From: DASSFG01 sp035547915
GTDB lineage: Bacteria; Planctomycetota; Planctomycetia; Pirellulales; JAICIG01
Direction: 5' to 3'
Assembly: GCA_035547915.1 (NCBI GenBank)
Contig: DASZTS010000004.1
Location: forward strand, 41,781 to 105,780
DNA length: 64,000 bases
The notes beneath the pieces are model-generated. The model saw nothing but the letters and a program-made list of their open reading frames with translations. It searched no databases and was not told where the DNA came from. Position numbers and translations under genes: made by a program. Every line of letters begins with the position of its first letter. The stretch's first letter is position 1. Shown piece after piece: positions 41,389 through 52,600 of this stretch.

Positions 41389-42792
41389 ATGTGCTCCGCC
41401 TCCCTCGACTACGACACGGTGATCATCGGTGCCGGCATGTCGGGGCTGGCAGCGGGCATCCGGCTGGCCTATTTCGACCAGCGCGTCTGCGTCCTCGAGC
41501 GCCATACGACGATCGGCGGCTTGAACTCGTTCTATCGGCTCGAGGGCCGCAACTACGACGTCGGCCTGCACGCCCTCACCAACTTTACGCCCAAGGGGGC
41601 CAAGAAGGGGCCGCTCGCCAGGCTGCTGCGGCAGTTGCGGTTCAATTGGGACGAATGGTCGCTTGTGCCGCAGATCGGCTCGCGCGTCGCCTTTCCGGGC
41701 GTTTCGCTCGCCTTCAGCAACGACTTCGAGTTGCTCCGCTCCGAGGTCCACAGCAAGTTCCCGGCGCAGAAGGACAACTTCGAACGGCTACTGACCCAGA
41801 TCACCGACTACGACGATCTCGATTTCTCACAGGCCGATCAATCGGCCCGCGCGATGGTGTCGGCCATCATCACCGACCCGCTGTTGGTCGAGATGCTCTT
41901 CTGCCCGTTGATGTATTACGGTAGTGCCCGTGAACGCGACATGGACTTCGCGCAGTTCGCCATCATGTTCCGCAGCATCTTCTTGGAGGGGTTGGCCCGG
42001 CCGGCGACCGGCGTGCGGCTGATCCTGAAGACACTCGTGCGGCGCTTCCGCGCCTTGGGCGGCGAGCTGCGGCTGCGCAGCGGTGTCGAGCGGATGGTGG
42101 TCGACGACGATCGCGTCACGCGGTTGGTGCTCGACGACGGCACGGAGATCACGGCCCGCCGGGTGCTGTCGAGCGCGGGCTGGTGCGAGACGATGCGGCT
42201 CTGCGGCACGGCCGAATCGGCGACGACCTCCTCGGTCGGGCGGCTCTCGTTCTGCGAAGCGATGGCCGTGCTCGACTGCCAGCCGCGCGAACTGGGGCAC
42301 AACGAGACGGTGGTGTTCTTCAACGACTCTCCTTCGTTTCAATGGGAGCGCGCGGCCGACCTGCTCGACCTGCGCAGCGGCGTCATCTGCTCACCCAATA
42401 ATTTCGTCTATGATGAACCGCTGACGGAAGGTTTGATGCGGGTGACCATGCTCGCCAACTACGATCTCTGGCGAGCGCTCGCCGAACCCGAATACCGACT
42501 GGCCAAGCTGGCCGGGTACGACCAGATGTTGGCCTCGGCCGCGCGGTTCGTGCCCGACTTCCGCGGCCACGTGATCGCCACCGACATGTTCACGCCCATG
42601 ACCATCCAGCGCTTCACCGGCCACGACAACGGCGCCGTCTACGGGGCGGTCAGAAAGCGCTATGACGGCACGACGCACCTCAAGAACCTGTTCGTGTGCG
42701 GCACGGACCAAGGTTTTGTCGGTATCGTCGGCTCGATCATGAGCGGCATCTCGATGGCGAATCAACATTTGTTACAGGCGGAACCACAGTAG
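41389..42792 (+). CDS. CrtI-like FAD-dependent desaturase/oxidoreductase A
   Basis: 467-residue flavoprotein of the phytoene desaturase/amine oxidase superfamily. The dinucleotide-binding motif is VIIGAGMSGLAAGIRLA (residues 10-26), followed by the GLNSFYRLEGRNYDVG segment, a central substrate domain, and the C-terminal NLFVCGTDQGFVGIVGSIMSG that binds FAD. It lies between ACP and a second CrtI-like gene (12-bp gap), with a FabZ-like gene next. Probably acts on acyl-ACP- or polyene-like chains rather than phytoene, because no carotenoid genes are adjacent. The start ATG lacks a strong RBS. Confidence 0.85.
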   Translation: MCSASLDYDTVIIGAGMSGLAAGIRLAYFDQRVCVLERHTTIGGLNSFYRLEGRNYDVGLHALTNFTPKGAKKGPLARLLRQLRFNWDEWSLVPQIGSRVAFPGVSLAFSNDFELLRSEVHSKFPAQKDNFERLLTQITDYDDLDFSQADQSARAMVSAIITDPLLVEMLFCPLMYYGSARERDMDFAQFAIMFRSIFLEGLARPATGVRLILKTLVRRFRALGGELRLRSGVERMVVDDDRVTRLVLDDGTEITARRVLSSAGWCETMRLCGTAESATTSSVGRLSFCEAMAVLDCQPRELGHNETVVFFNDSPSFQWERAADLLDLRSGVICSPNNFVYDEPLTEGLMRVTMLANYDLWRALAEPEYRLAKLAGYDQMLASAARFVPDFRGHVIATDMFTPMTIQRFTGHDNGAVYGAVRKRYDGTTHLKNLFVCGTDQGFVGIVGSIMSGISMANQHLLQAEPQ

Positions 42793-42804
42793 GATCTCGA
42801 AGAA

Positions 42805-44256
<1,452 letters not shown>

Positions 44257-44270
44257 CTCAGAATGCGACC

Positions 44271-44705
44271 ATGAAGAACCGCGCCGAGATCGAAGCGGCC
44301 ATTCCGCATCGCGCTCCCTTCTTGTTCCTCGACGAGATCGTCTCGCGCGATGAGCGTCGCATCGTCTGCCGCAAGACGTTCAACGGCGATGAGTTCTTCT
44401 ACCAGGGGCATTATCCCGGCGATCCGCTGACGCCCGGCGTGATTCTGTGCGAAGCGGCCATGCAGGCCGGCGCGGTGCTGTTGGCGCCGCACGTCGGCAC
44501 CGAGCCCGGTGTGCCGGTCGCCACGCGCATGGGCGACGTGCGCTTCAAGCGCATGGTGCGTCCCGGCGAGACGATCGACATCGAAGTCGAACTCGTCGAG
44601 CGGCTGTCCAATGCGTTCTATTTGAAGGCCAAGGTCTCGTGCGTCGGCAAGGTAGCAGTCCGTTTCGAGTTCGCCTGCACGATGGCATCTTCACCCGACG
44701 TTTGA
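44271..44705 (+). CDS. FabZ-like 3-hydroxyacyl-ACP dehydratase
   Basis: 144 residues of the hot-dog fold. The active-site pair is His47 in GHYPGDPLTPG and Glu61 in ILCEAAMQAG, the H-x13-E spacing of FabZ. It removes water from 3-hydroxyacyl-ACP to give an enoyl chain. The N-terminal IPHRAPFLFLDEI is also FabZ-like. It closes the cluster after the second CrtI-like gene and is followed by a palindromic repeat. Confidence 0.92.
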   Translation: MKNRAEIEAAIPHRAPFLFLDEIVSRDERRIVCRKTFNGDEFFYQGHYPGDPLTPGVILCEAAMQAGAVLLAPHVGTEPGVPVATRMGDVRFKRMVRPGETIDIEVELVERLSNAFYLKAKVSCVGKVAVRFEFACTMASSPDV

Positions 44706-44713
44706 ACGGACAG

Positions 44714-44746
44714 TCCCTCTCCCTCCGGGAGAGGTTAGGTGAGGGC
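44714..44746 (-). repeat. Dispersed palindromic repeat, copy 3
   Basis: TCCCTCTCCCTCCGGGAGAGG then TTAGGTGAGGGC, the inverse of copy 4 at 46234. It lies between convergent genes (FabZ-like and 44804) and may terminate both. Confidence 0.75.
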
Positions 44747-44803
44747 GGCCCGAATCATATCGGCTCGGACTTTGCTGCCGTCGTCGTCGCGATGGGCGAG
44801 CCG

Positions 44804-45478
44804 CTATTTCGCGCGAGTTACGACTCGATCGTTTCGCTTCGGAGGCTCGGCGTTCTCTTCTTGGTTCGCTTGATATTTTGCACTCGACGTGTCGGCGGAC
44901 GTCTTGGCTACCACGAGTTGGCCCATAGCCACGTCGCCGCGATACCAGAAGAAGACGTGACCGGGCTTCACGCCGTCGTCGGCACCGAGCGATATCTGCG
45001 CGAGACCGTCCTTCTCGCCGAGCACCAGGCCCTCCATCCGCGGGAGTTCTGTCGGCGGTTCGGCCATCAGCCTCTTGAGCGACGAGACCAGGCGTTCGTC
45101 ATACGGCCGGACGTTGGGCGAGACGTCGACGCCGATCCAATCGGGATACTTCTCGTCGCCGAGATTGCGCAAGAACAACACCACGTGCGATTTTTTCTTG
45201 AGCCAGGTCAACCGCTCATCGGCATCCGACTCGGCGCGGGTGATCGTGATCTTGAGATACTTGTCGGTCACCTCCCCGTTGAGCGTCTCGCCGACGGAAA
45301 GGCCGAACCGGTACCGCGAGACACCCTCCTTGCTCGTGTCGATCTCCGGCTCGGTGGCAACCTTGCCGACCAGAACGGCCTCGGATGCGGAGAGAGCTTT
45401 CCTTAGGGTTTCGTCACCTTCCTCGGCCATCGCCGAACAGGCGAAGAGCACGGCCACCGACACGAACGTTGCCTTCAT
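44804..45478 (-). CDS. Exported protein with C-terminal beta barrel-like domain
   Basis: 224 residues. A signal peptide (MKATFVSVAVLFACSAMA) precedes an extended beta domain (LVGKVATEPEIDTSKEG, then YLKITITRAES), and the C-terminal 80 residues follow the pattern VLGEKDGLAQISLGADDGVKPGHVFFWYR, a small strand domain I have seen at the C-terminus of other planctomycete envelope proteins. Function unknown. It converges with the FabZ-like gene. Confidence 0.72.
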   Translation of the reverse strand: MKATFVSVAVLFACSAMAEEGDETLRKALSASEAVLVGKVATEPEIDTSKEGVSRYRFGLSVGETLNGEVTDKYLKITITRAESDADERLTWLKKKSHVVLFLRNLGDEKYPDWIGVDVSPNVRPYDERLVSSLKRLMAEPPTELPRMEGLVLGEKDGLAQISLGADDGVKPGHVFFWYRGDVAMGQLVVAKTSADTSSAKYQANQEENAEPPKRNDRVVTRAK

Positions 45479-45843
45479 GCGGGCACCTCGCGTTTCGAAG
45501 AATCTCTCTCACTCCGCAGCACCTCTGTGCCGCGCGATCCTCACGATCTTGTCTGCGACCCTGGCGGTCATATCCCGCGACACAGTATATCGACGAATGC
45601 GGTTCGCGGTGTCTCTTGTCGCCTTCTGCCATGCCGAAGCCATATTGAGTTCCCCAAAGACACTCGGCCATTAGACCGCGCCACAGCGGCGGGGCAAGAT
45701 CGCGGAGCGTCGCGTAATGTCATTGCTCGAGGTGTCTCGGCCCGCTTGCGAATTGTTCCCAACCGAGCGGTTCTCCGGGGTCGCTACTCTTGGCACGACT
45801 TCTGCATTCCCGTCTAACGAACAATCGTACCAGAAATGGGGGG
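45479..45843. other. Intergenic stretch between divergent genes
   Basis: No credible gene in 365 bp. It ends with the sigma-54-type promoter listed separately, just before the small secreted-protein gene. Confidence 0.5.
45791..45806 (+). promoter_or_regulatory. Sigma-54-type promoter
   Basis: TGGCACGACTTCTGCA matches the -24/-12 consensus TGGCACG-N4-TTGCA at eleven of twelve fixed positions (CTGCA for TTGCA), with the GG/GC spacing right. The start codon of the small secreted-protein gene is 38 bp downstream, so transcription would begin about 27 bp before it. Confidence 0.6.
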
Positions 45844-46194
45844 ATGCGAAGCATGCCCGCTTTAAAGAATTGGCATACAGCTATCCGGCTTTCGTTGATC
45901 GCGTGGACCGTGCTGACAGGCACGCAGTTGTGGGGTGACGGAGTTCGGCGCGGTGATGCCGACCGACTTCCGCAGCCGAGGGAGACCAGAGAAGAAGCCG
46001 GAGATTATTTATACGGCCGCACCGTGATCTACCGTAGCGGTGAAATGCCCAAGATACGCCCCACAGGTGATGACGCTCAGCGGCCTGCGGCCGAGCGTGT
46101 GCGCCGAACACACTATCTGCAAACGCCGTTGCCGGTGATGATTCAGGGGGCGCCCAATCGATGGGCCATGCGGCGTTACACGGCGACGGGGTGA
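45844..46194 (+). CDS. Small exported protein under a sigma-54-type promoter
   Basis: 116 residues. An N-terminal hydrophobic segment (AIRLSLIAWTVLTGTQLWG) looks like a signal peptide or anchor. The rest is Arg-rich and polar, ending YLQTPLPVMIQGAPNRWAMRRYTATG. A purine-rich tract precedes the ATG; an ATG 9 bp later is an alternative. No family is recognised. A well-placed sigma-54-like promoter supports the gene. Confidence 0.6.
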   Translation: MRSMPALKNWHTAIRLSLIAWTVLTGTQLWGDGVRRGDADRLPQPRETREEAGDYLYGRTVIYRSGEMPKIRPTGDDAQRPAAERVRRTHYLQTPLPVMIQGAPNRWAMRRYTATG

Positions 46195-46233
46195 GGCGGT
46201 TGGTGCTAAAGAAAACCGTAAGCGGTTCCTACG

Positions 46234-46266
46234 GCCCTCACCTAACCTCTCCCGGAGGGAGAGGGA
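46234..46266 (+). repeat. Dispersed palindromic repeat, copy 4
   Basis: GCCCTCACCTAACC plus CTCTCCCGGAGGGAGAGGGA, between two convergent genes and 8 bp before the minus-strand stop at 46274. Confidence 0.75.
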
Positions 46267-46273
46267 TTGCTGG

Positions 46274-47749
46274 CTAGCTCATGGCGCGATCGTAGGCGTC
46301 TTGCTCGCGCTGATAGAGGGCGAGGACCGATTCGAAGGTCTCACCCGAGATCTGCCAGGCGGGATTCTCTTCGGTGTGTGCGTTGGCGTGCGAGACGAAG
46401 AGCCGGTGCAGGAATTTGAAGAGATGCCGCGGCACGCGTAGGGTGCGCAGCGCGTCGATCAGCCTGCGTTCGCTCACCGATTCCTGAAACAGCATCCGCA
46501 GCGAGGGCGTGTGGCCGTTGATCGCACAGGCTTTGAGCCGGGCGTTGGCCACGTCGTACAAGGCCTCGCCCGTCCAGCCGAGCGATGGCACGAGGTTTTG
46601 CTTGTCGAGCCGGGCACGCTGGTAGAAATCACGATCCTCGCGGTCGGCGAAGTACGATAGCTCGATCGGCAAGAGGAGCTTGAGACCGATGCCCGGGTGC
46701 TTAAGGAATTTGTTGTCGAGCAGGGGCCAGAGAAACCCCTTCATCTGCTGCGGCGAACCGTTGATCAGGTGCGGTTCGTCGACCCGATCGACGAGCACGA
46801 CCACGCCCGAATAGCCGAGCGTCTTGAGCACGCCCTGGAACTTGGCCAGCAGTTCGAAGCGATCGTCGGTGCGTTCCTGCGTGGGCAGCGGCTGGCCCGC
46901 CAGTTCGTCCGTCGAAAAGTTCATGAGCACCTGCCGCAACGGATTCGGCTCATGGTTGACGACGCGCAACTGCCGCGTCATGGCCCGCGCCCGCCAATAC
47001 CACTTCCACCACCGCCACGCGAACGGCGCCCAAGGGATGGCAGCGAAGACGTAGGGCCAGGGGCTGGCCAGCCAATCCCACTTCTGCAAGCCGATGATCA
47101 GACCGAAAACGACGAGCACGGCCACGATACCCAGGGCCAACGGCCAGCGGGTGCGCCAGGTGGAAAAGCGCAGCCGGCGGCGCAGACGATGCCAGCGCTG
47201 GCGGAACGTCTCGGCCGACGACTGATCGTAGGTGGCCGCGAGCAGGAGCAGGTCGCGCGTCTGATGGCGATCGAGCCGGCCGACGTCGAGCGGGGTTTCC
47301 TTCGCCGCGCCGCCGCGCTGTCCGGCCAGCACGAGATCGACCAGCCGGGTGACGCCCAACGACAGGATGGCGTCCATGTGGTCCCACAGCTTCCAATGGC
47401 CCAGCACCTGGTCGAGCCGGCGGCGCCGCCCGACCTTTTCGTGGAAGCGGTCGAGGAAGGGGTTGAAGTCGTCGTATTCGATGACGAACAACTGCCGGTC
47501 GGGATGTGTGCGGTTGTGCTGCTCGATGTGCCGCACGATCTGTAGACGCATGGCCGTCTTGCCCGCCCCCTTCTCGCCGAACACGATCGCCGTCGAGGGC
47601 TCTGCCGGGTCGCCGTAGATCTTGTCCCAGCTCGGATGGTGCGTCGTATCGATGCAGTGTTCCTTGAACACGGCGTCGGTCTGCGCGTCTTCGTCGGCAA
47701 ACGGATTGTTACCGATGCCGTGGTGCTCCAGGAATCTTTGGATCTTCAT
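46274..47749 (-). CDS. KAP-like P-loop NTPase with membrane helices
   Basis: 491 residues. Walker A is GEKGAGKTA (58-66) and Walker B is VVVLVDRVDEP (near 317-327). Between them lie two membrane helices (WPLALGIVAVLVVFGLIIGL and PYVFAAIPWAPFAWRWW). An NTPase domain interrupted by membrane helices is the hallmark of KAP-family NTPases, which are membrane-associated and often linked to defence or signalling. The N-terminus reads HHGIGNNPFADEDAQTDAVFKEHCID. It stands alone, and no effector partner is next to it. Confidence 0.85.
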   Translation of the reverse strand: MKIQRFLEHHGIGNNPFADEDAQTDAVFKEHCIDTTHHPSWDKIYGDPAEPSTAIVFGEKGAGKTAMRLQIVRHIEQHNRTHPDRQLFVIEYDDFNPFLDRFHEKVGRRRRLDQVLGHWKLWDHMDAILSLGVTRLVDLVLAGQRGGAAKETPLDVGRLDRHQTRDLLLLAATYDQSSAETFRQRWHRLRRRLRFSTWRTRWPLALGIVAVLVVFGLIIGLQKWDWLASPWPYVFAAIPWAPFAWRWWKWYWRARAMTRQLRVVNHEPNPLRQVLMNFSTDELAGQPLPTQERTDDRFELLAKFQGVLKTLGYSGVVVLVDRVDEPHLINGSPQQMKGFLWPLLDNKFLKHPGIGLKLLLPIELSYFADREDRDFYQRARLDKQNLVPSLGWTGEALYDVANARLKACAINGHTPSLRMLFQESVSERRLIDALRTLRVPRHLFKFLHRLFVSHANAHTEENPAWQISGETFESVLALYQREQDAYDRAMS

Positions 47750-47831
47750 TGGCTCCGTCCGGTGTGGGCGAACCTGCGGCGTGGCGCCCGTCGGGGCGTT
47801 ACGGTCCGAGGAATGACTGTCGGGGCGTCGT

Positions 47832-48419
47832 TTACTTTTCTTGCAGGCTGTCGATCATCCGATCGAAAGCCTGCTTGTTGTCGGCGATCGTCTGATTCGG
47901 CCCGATCAGCTTGATGAAATAGTTGCCCGTCTTCGTGCCCTTCTTATTCGTCTCGATGATCGCCGCCAACATGCGGTAGTTCTCGCGGTCGATCGCCGCG
48001 CCGCCGGCGAAGGGACCGGCCGGCTTGTCGAGATACGTGCCCGAGATATCGACCACGGTCACGTGCTGGCCGGCGATGTCCTTCTTCTCCACCTTGGCGG
48101 CCTTCTTGGTGTCGGAATCGTCGGGCTGGCGGAACTGGCCGTACCAGCGGGACAGGTTTTCGTCGACCGTGCCGCCGGCTCCCATCACGGTGGCGCGGGC
48201 GGGCTTGTCGTCGCCCTTCGAGGCCGGCACCTCGAATTCGTATTCGATGATGTTCACCTTCGGCCGCTTGCTGACCCACCCTTCGGGCACGCCCAACTCG
48301 AACTGGCCCTCCGCGATGGTCATCTTGGCGTCCTTCCCGTCCTTGTCGGCCGCCTGCGCCGTGCCGATGGCGCCGCACAGGGCCGCCAGAACCGTTGCCG
48401 TGCCAAGCATCGTCTTCAT
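47832..48419 (-). CDS. Small exported conserved protein
   Basis: 195 residues. A signal peptide (MKTMLGTATVLAALCGAIGTAQA) precedes a single compact domain: GQFELGVPEGWVSKRPKVNIIEYEF, then HVTVVDISGTYLDKPAGPFAGG and MLAAIIETNKKG. It resembles planctomycete periplasmic proteins annotated only as hypothetical. A lone gene, with no recognised family. Confidence 0.75.
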   Translation of the reverse strand: MKTMLGTATVLAALCGAIGTAQAADKDGKDAKMTIAEGQFELGVPEGWVSKRPKVNIIEYEFEVPASKGDDKPARATVMGAGGTVDENLSRWYGQFRQPDDSDTKKAAKVEKKDIAGQHVTVVDISGTYLDKPAGPFAGGAAIDRENYRMLAAIIETNKKGTKTGNYFIKLIGPNQTIADNKQAFDRMIDSLQEK

Positions 48420-48520
48420 GGTCGTTTCCTCGGAGTTTTTTTGGAGAACGGAGTTGCGGCTGCTCGCCTGCTGAGGCTCACGCCCTGGGCATTCGGGGGC
48501 TGAGTCCGCCGGCCGCTATT

Positions 48521-49444
48521 TTACTCTTCGGGCTGTTTTGGGCCAGTCGCCGTCTCGGCGGGCGGGGCCTCGCCGAGTTGCTCGCTCACCACCTTCCAGA
48601 CGAAGAAGGAGAGCGGGATCATGGCCAGCAGCAGGACAACGATGGCGACGATCGGCCCCGTGTTCGAGCGTTGGCGATACGGGCGGCCGCGGCTCGCGAC
48701 GCTGCGAGTCTTCGTCGACTCGGGGGTGGTGATCGGAAAGTCAGCCGGCCCTGCCGGTGGCGCGGCAAGCGGCGCGGGTGGGAAGCCACCGGTAGCCATT
48801 CCCGGCATGGGAAAGGCCGGTTGCGCGGCGGGGGGACGTGCGGCCATGAGCGGGCTCCCAGCCATGGCAGTAGGCAGGGGCATGGCGGCGAGGGGCGAGA
48901 CGACGGGCGCCGCGAGCGGGTTTCTGCCGGCCACCGTTTCGAGTTGTGGAAAGATCGCGCCGGCCCGTTTCCAATCGGCCCAATCTTGCCGCCACACGAG
49001 AGCGTCGGCCGTGACCCGGCCCTCGCGCATCCAGGCGCGGAATTCGTCGCCGCTGGCCGGTCCCCATTGGGTCGTGCCGCCCGGCGGCGCGGCGTACCAC
49101 TGTAGATTGGGTGCTTCGGTGATCGGATCGGCGATGCTACCGGCCGGCTTGGCCATCGAGGTAGTGGCCGACGGCTCTTCGGCGAGGAAACCACCAGCGG
49201 CCGGCGCGGGGGCACTCGTCGCGGCAACCGGCCCCAGACCCACCGGGGGAGACGGCAACTCGACCGCGATCGTACCCTCGGCTTCCGTCTGGGGACCCTC
49301 GACCGCCGCCCCGCCACCAGGCGCGTCTTCCAAGGGAATCGCGATCTTCGCCTGACACTTCGGGCACCGGCCGCGCTTGCCCGCCAACTCCGATTTGACG
49401 TTCAGGGGGCGTCCGCAGGCGGGACAGGTGAACTTGATGCCCAT
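48521..49444 (-). CDS. Zinc-ribbon, GYF_2-type domain protein with C-terminal membrane helix
   Basis: 307 residues from MGIKFTCPACG. A zinc ribbon (CPAC and CPKC, residues 7-30) is followed by a Pro/Ala-rich linker, a GYF_2-type domain (LQWYAAPPGGTTQWGPASGDEF near 115-160, with WYA, WGP and WRxxW landmarks), another long Ala/Pro linker and a membrane helix (VAIVVLLLAMIPLSFFVWKVV). The helix near the C-terminus suggests a tail anchor with the domains in the cytoplasm. It may recruit proline-rich or basic partners. The upstream frame extension is unlike protein. Confidence 0.82.
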   Translation of the reverse strand: MGIKFTCPACGRPLNVKSELAGKRGRCPKCQAKIAIPLEDAPGGGAAVEGPQTEAEGTIAVELPSPPVGLGPVAATSAPAPAAGGFLAEEPSATTSMAKPAGSIADPITEAPNLQWYAAPPGGTTQWGPASGDEFRAWMREGRVTADALVWRQDWADWKRAGAIFPQLETVAGRNPLAAPVVSPLAAMPLPTAMAGSPLMAARPPAAQPAFPMPGMATGGFPPAPLAAPPAGPADFPITTPESTKTRSVASRGRPYRQRSNTGPIVAIVVLLLAMIPLSFFVWKVVSEQLGEAPPAETATGPKQPEE

Positions 49445-49611
49445 GTGCTGGTAACGGCGTTTCTTGACAGCGAGCCCGGTAAGGACCGGCCGGCTTGGCG
49501 GCATAACCGATTCTAGCTCAAAGAGTTGCGGGCCGAAAGTTGCCCGATGGGCCTTCGCCGCCCCACGCTCGGCCTACAAGTTGACCGCCGTTGCCCGTGA
49601 GCTCGGGCGAT

Positions 49612-52600
49612 TTACTTCTTCGCCACCTCGACCTGCTCGATGACCAGGGGAACGGTCTCGATGACTTGCAGGTTCTGATTGTTGAATTGGAGGTTGGCCA
49701 GCAGGCGCAACTCGTGGCGGCCGGGGGTCGCGTTGTCGGCGGCGGTGATCGACAGGTTGCCCTGATTCTGGCCGGACTGGATCGTCAATTGCGGGATGTT
49801 CAGCCCGCCCACGCCGCCGGGGAATTGCACGTTGAACTGCACCGGGTTCGTGAAGTCGTAGAGCCGGTTGATGGTGATCGGCAGCTCCAGCTTGGCGCCC
49901 TGTTTGAGCGTCGCGTTGGCTCCGGCCACGGCGATGGTGATCGGCGCCGGTGTGACCTTGAGGGTGACGGGCATCGAGGGGTAGCCGATGTTGATATTGC
50001 GCGGATTGGCCATGTTGCGGGCGTTGTTGGCGGTCTGCGTCGCCGTTTGGCGAGCCTGTTCGGCCGTCTTCACCTTGGTGTCGGCCTCGGTGGCCGCCTT
50101 GTCGGCCGCGACCTTGTCTGTGGCGGCGGTCTGGGCCTTGGCGGTTGCTTCGGTCAACGTCTTTTCTGCTGTCGTTCGCACCTCGACCGCCTTCTTGGCG
50201 GCGTCTTCGGCGGCGGCCAGGTTCTTTTTGGCGACCTCGAGTGCATCTTGGAGCGATTTATTTTCTTTGTCTTTGTCCAGATTGGCCTGGGCGGTCGCGA
50301 GGGCCTGCTGGGCCGCCTTCGACTTCGCTTCGGCATCGTTGGCGTTGTTCTTCGCGGTCTCGTGCGCCTGCTGCGCGCGTTTCATCTCGCCGTCGGTCTG
50401 CTGCGCGGTCTGTGCCGCGGCGTTCTTCTTCTCGTTGGCGGTCCGCAGGGCGGTTTGCCGCTCGGCCAAGATCTTTTCGATGTCGGCCTGGCGCTTGATG
50501 GCCGCCTCGGCCGCTTCGGGATTGTGCCGATAGGTGTGCTGGATCGTGCCGAGCAGATGGAAACTGAACGTCCCGACCGGCGCGTTGGTCTGCAGGTTGA
50601 TGGTGAACTTCGTCTCGCCCGGGCCGGCGTTCATTTGCTGGTTCGCCGGCTGCATGTTGGGCGGCAGGCCGACGACCGAAAGCGTCACGTTACCTTTGAA
50701 GTCGCCGCGCTGCGTCATGGTGACCGGCACGTCGATTTTGCCGGCACGGCTCATCTCCAACGGATTGCCGGCCATCGTGAGAGTGAACGGCGCCACCTCC
50801 CCCTCGCTGACCGCCAGCACCAACTCACCCGATAGCCGCGAGCGGGCGTTGAACTGGCCGGGCTGGCCGGGCCACACGATCGACGCGGCCCGGGCCGCAT
50901 GCGCCACCTCGGTCGTGCCGATCCTTGCCTTGCCGACGAGGCGGAACGGTGCCACGGTCGGAGTCGCGCCGTCGGCGGCCATGAGCACGAGCGACGCGGA
51001 ACTGCGCCCCGGTCCGATGGTGACCGGCTGCGCGGTCACTCCGCCCGGCAGTCCTTCGGCCGAGACGACGATCTCGGCGTCAAAGCCGTCGCGGCGGAAG
51101 GCCACGATACGGATTTCGTCGCTGCCCCCTTTGTGCAGGTTGGGCGACCAGACGAGCGACTGCTGTTGATTGGGCTGTGCTCCGGGGAATTTCGGCAACG
51201 CCACCAAGCGGAAGTCGGGGTGCTCGGACCGCACGGCCAGCCGGTAGACGAAGCGTGGGTCGCCGCGCGAGCTGGAATAAAGGTCTCGCACCAGGATGCG
51301 GTACGTGCCCGTGTCGGGCGCCGTGAAGCGGAAGCTCGGATCGTCGTTCAGGGTGTCGTAATCGAAGTCGCCCAGGTTGACCGTGAAGTCGTCGACCTGT
51401 TGCAACTCTTTGACCTGTTCTTTGCCGTCCTTGTCGATGGTCACCTGCTCCACGACCAGGTAGGGGTCGGTCGCTTCGCCGAGCCGCTGCGCCACGACCT
51501 CGATCACGTAACTGTCGCCCTTCGTGGCCTCGAAGGTGAACCAGTCGTGATCGCCGATCGGATAGAATTGTCCGACGCACTCGCAGGGGGGCGACAGTTT
51601 TTGAGCCTTGGCGGGCGTGTTGTTGGGCTCTTGTTCGGCGACCACGGGCGCGGTGGCGAAACTGAGCAGAACCGGATTGCACGGCCCCTGCGGCGAGGGA
51701 TGGCGATAGAGCAAGGCGTCGATGCCGGAACTGGCCGGTTCGATCAGCATGGCGGCCGGTAGGCGGTCGGCCTCCGCCACCGCGGGCAGCGCGATTGGGG
51801 CGGAGACGACTTCCAGCGGCCGACCATCGACCGTCAGCCCCGGCGCCGGTTGACCGCCGGGCAGATTGCGGCCGTAGATCTGATAGGTCTGGTTGCTTCC
51901 CGGCGGGCCGGCCGGCGGAAAGACGAAATCGACATACGGGCCGGCGCCGATCGCCAGCCGGTAGAAATAGTCGACCCCGCCGTTGTAGACGAAGTCGTGC
52001 ACCTCCACGATATATTGTCCGTCGGCCGGCACGGTGTAGTCGAGCAGCGTGTCGCGATGGCTGCCGTCGTGGGCGCTGACCAACTCGTTGCCGCCGGCGT
52101 CGTAGAGCACCAGCATCGGATCGAGCCGCGAGTCGATGCGCCGCGCCTGGCAATCGATCAGCAGCCGCTCTCCCTTGCGGGCCATGAACTTGTAAAAGTC
52201 CCGATCGGCGCCGCCGTTGGCGACACCGTTCATCACGCCGCCGAGTGCTCCTTCGTTGGCCTTCTCCCAACTCGAATTCGGTTCGACCTCGTTCGCCTCG
52301 TTCCGCGTATCGACGACGAACGTGCGCGGATTCGACAGGCCGTATCTGCCGGCCGCGCGGACCTCGTAGGTGCCGGGCGGTACGTCGGCCGCGATCGAAA
52401 CGCGGAATTTCCCCTCGGCCGGATGCGGCTGCGGGTCGAACTCGGTCGGCTCCAGAATGACCTGCTGGGCCGCGATGCCAGGATGAGAAAAGAAGAGCCG
52501 GTTCGCGTTATCGAGGTCGGTGCCCGTCACCGTCACCTCGAAGGCAGAGCCCTGCTTGCCGCCTGGGGGAAAGGCGGAACTCAGTCGCGCCAGCGGCGGT

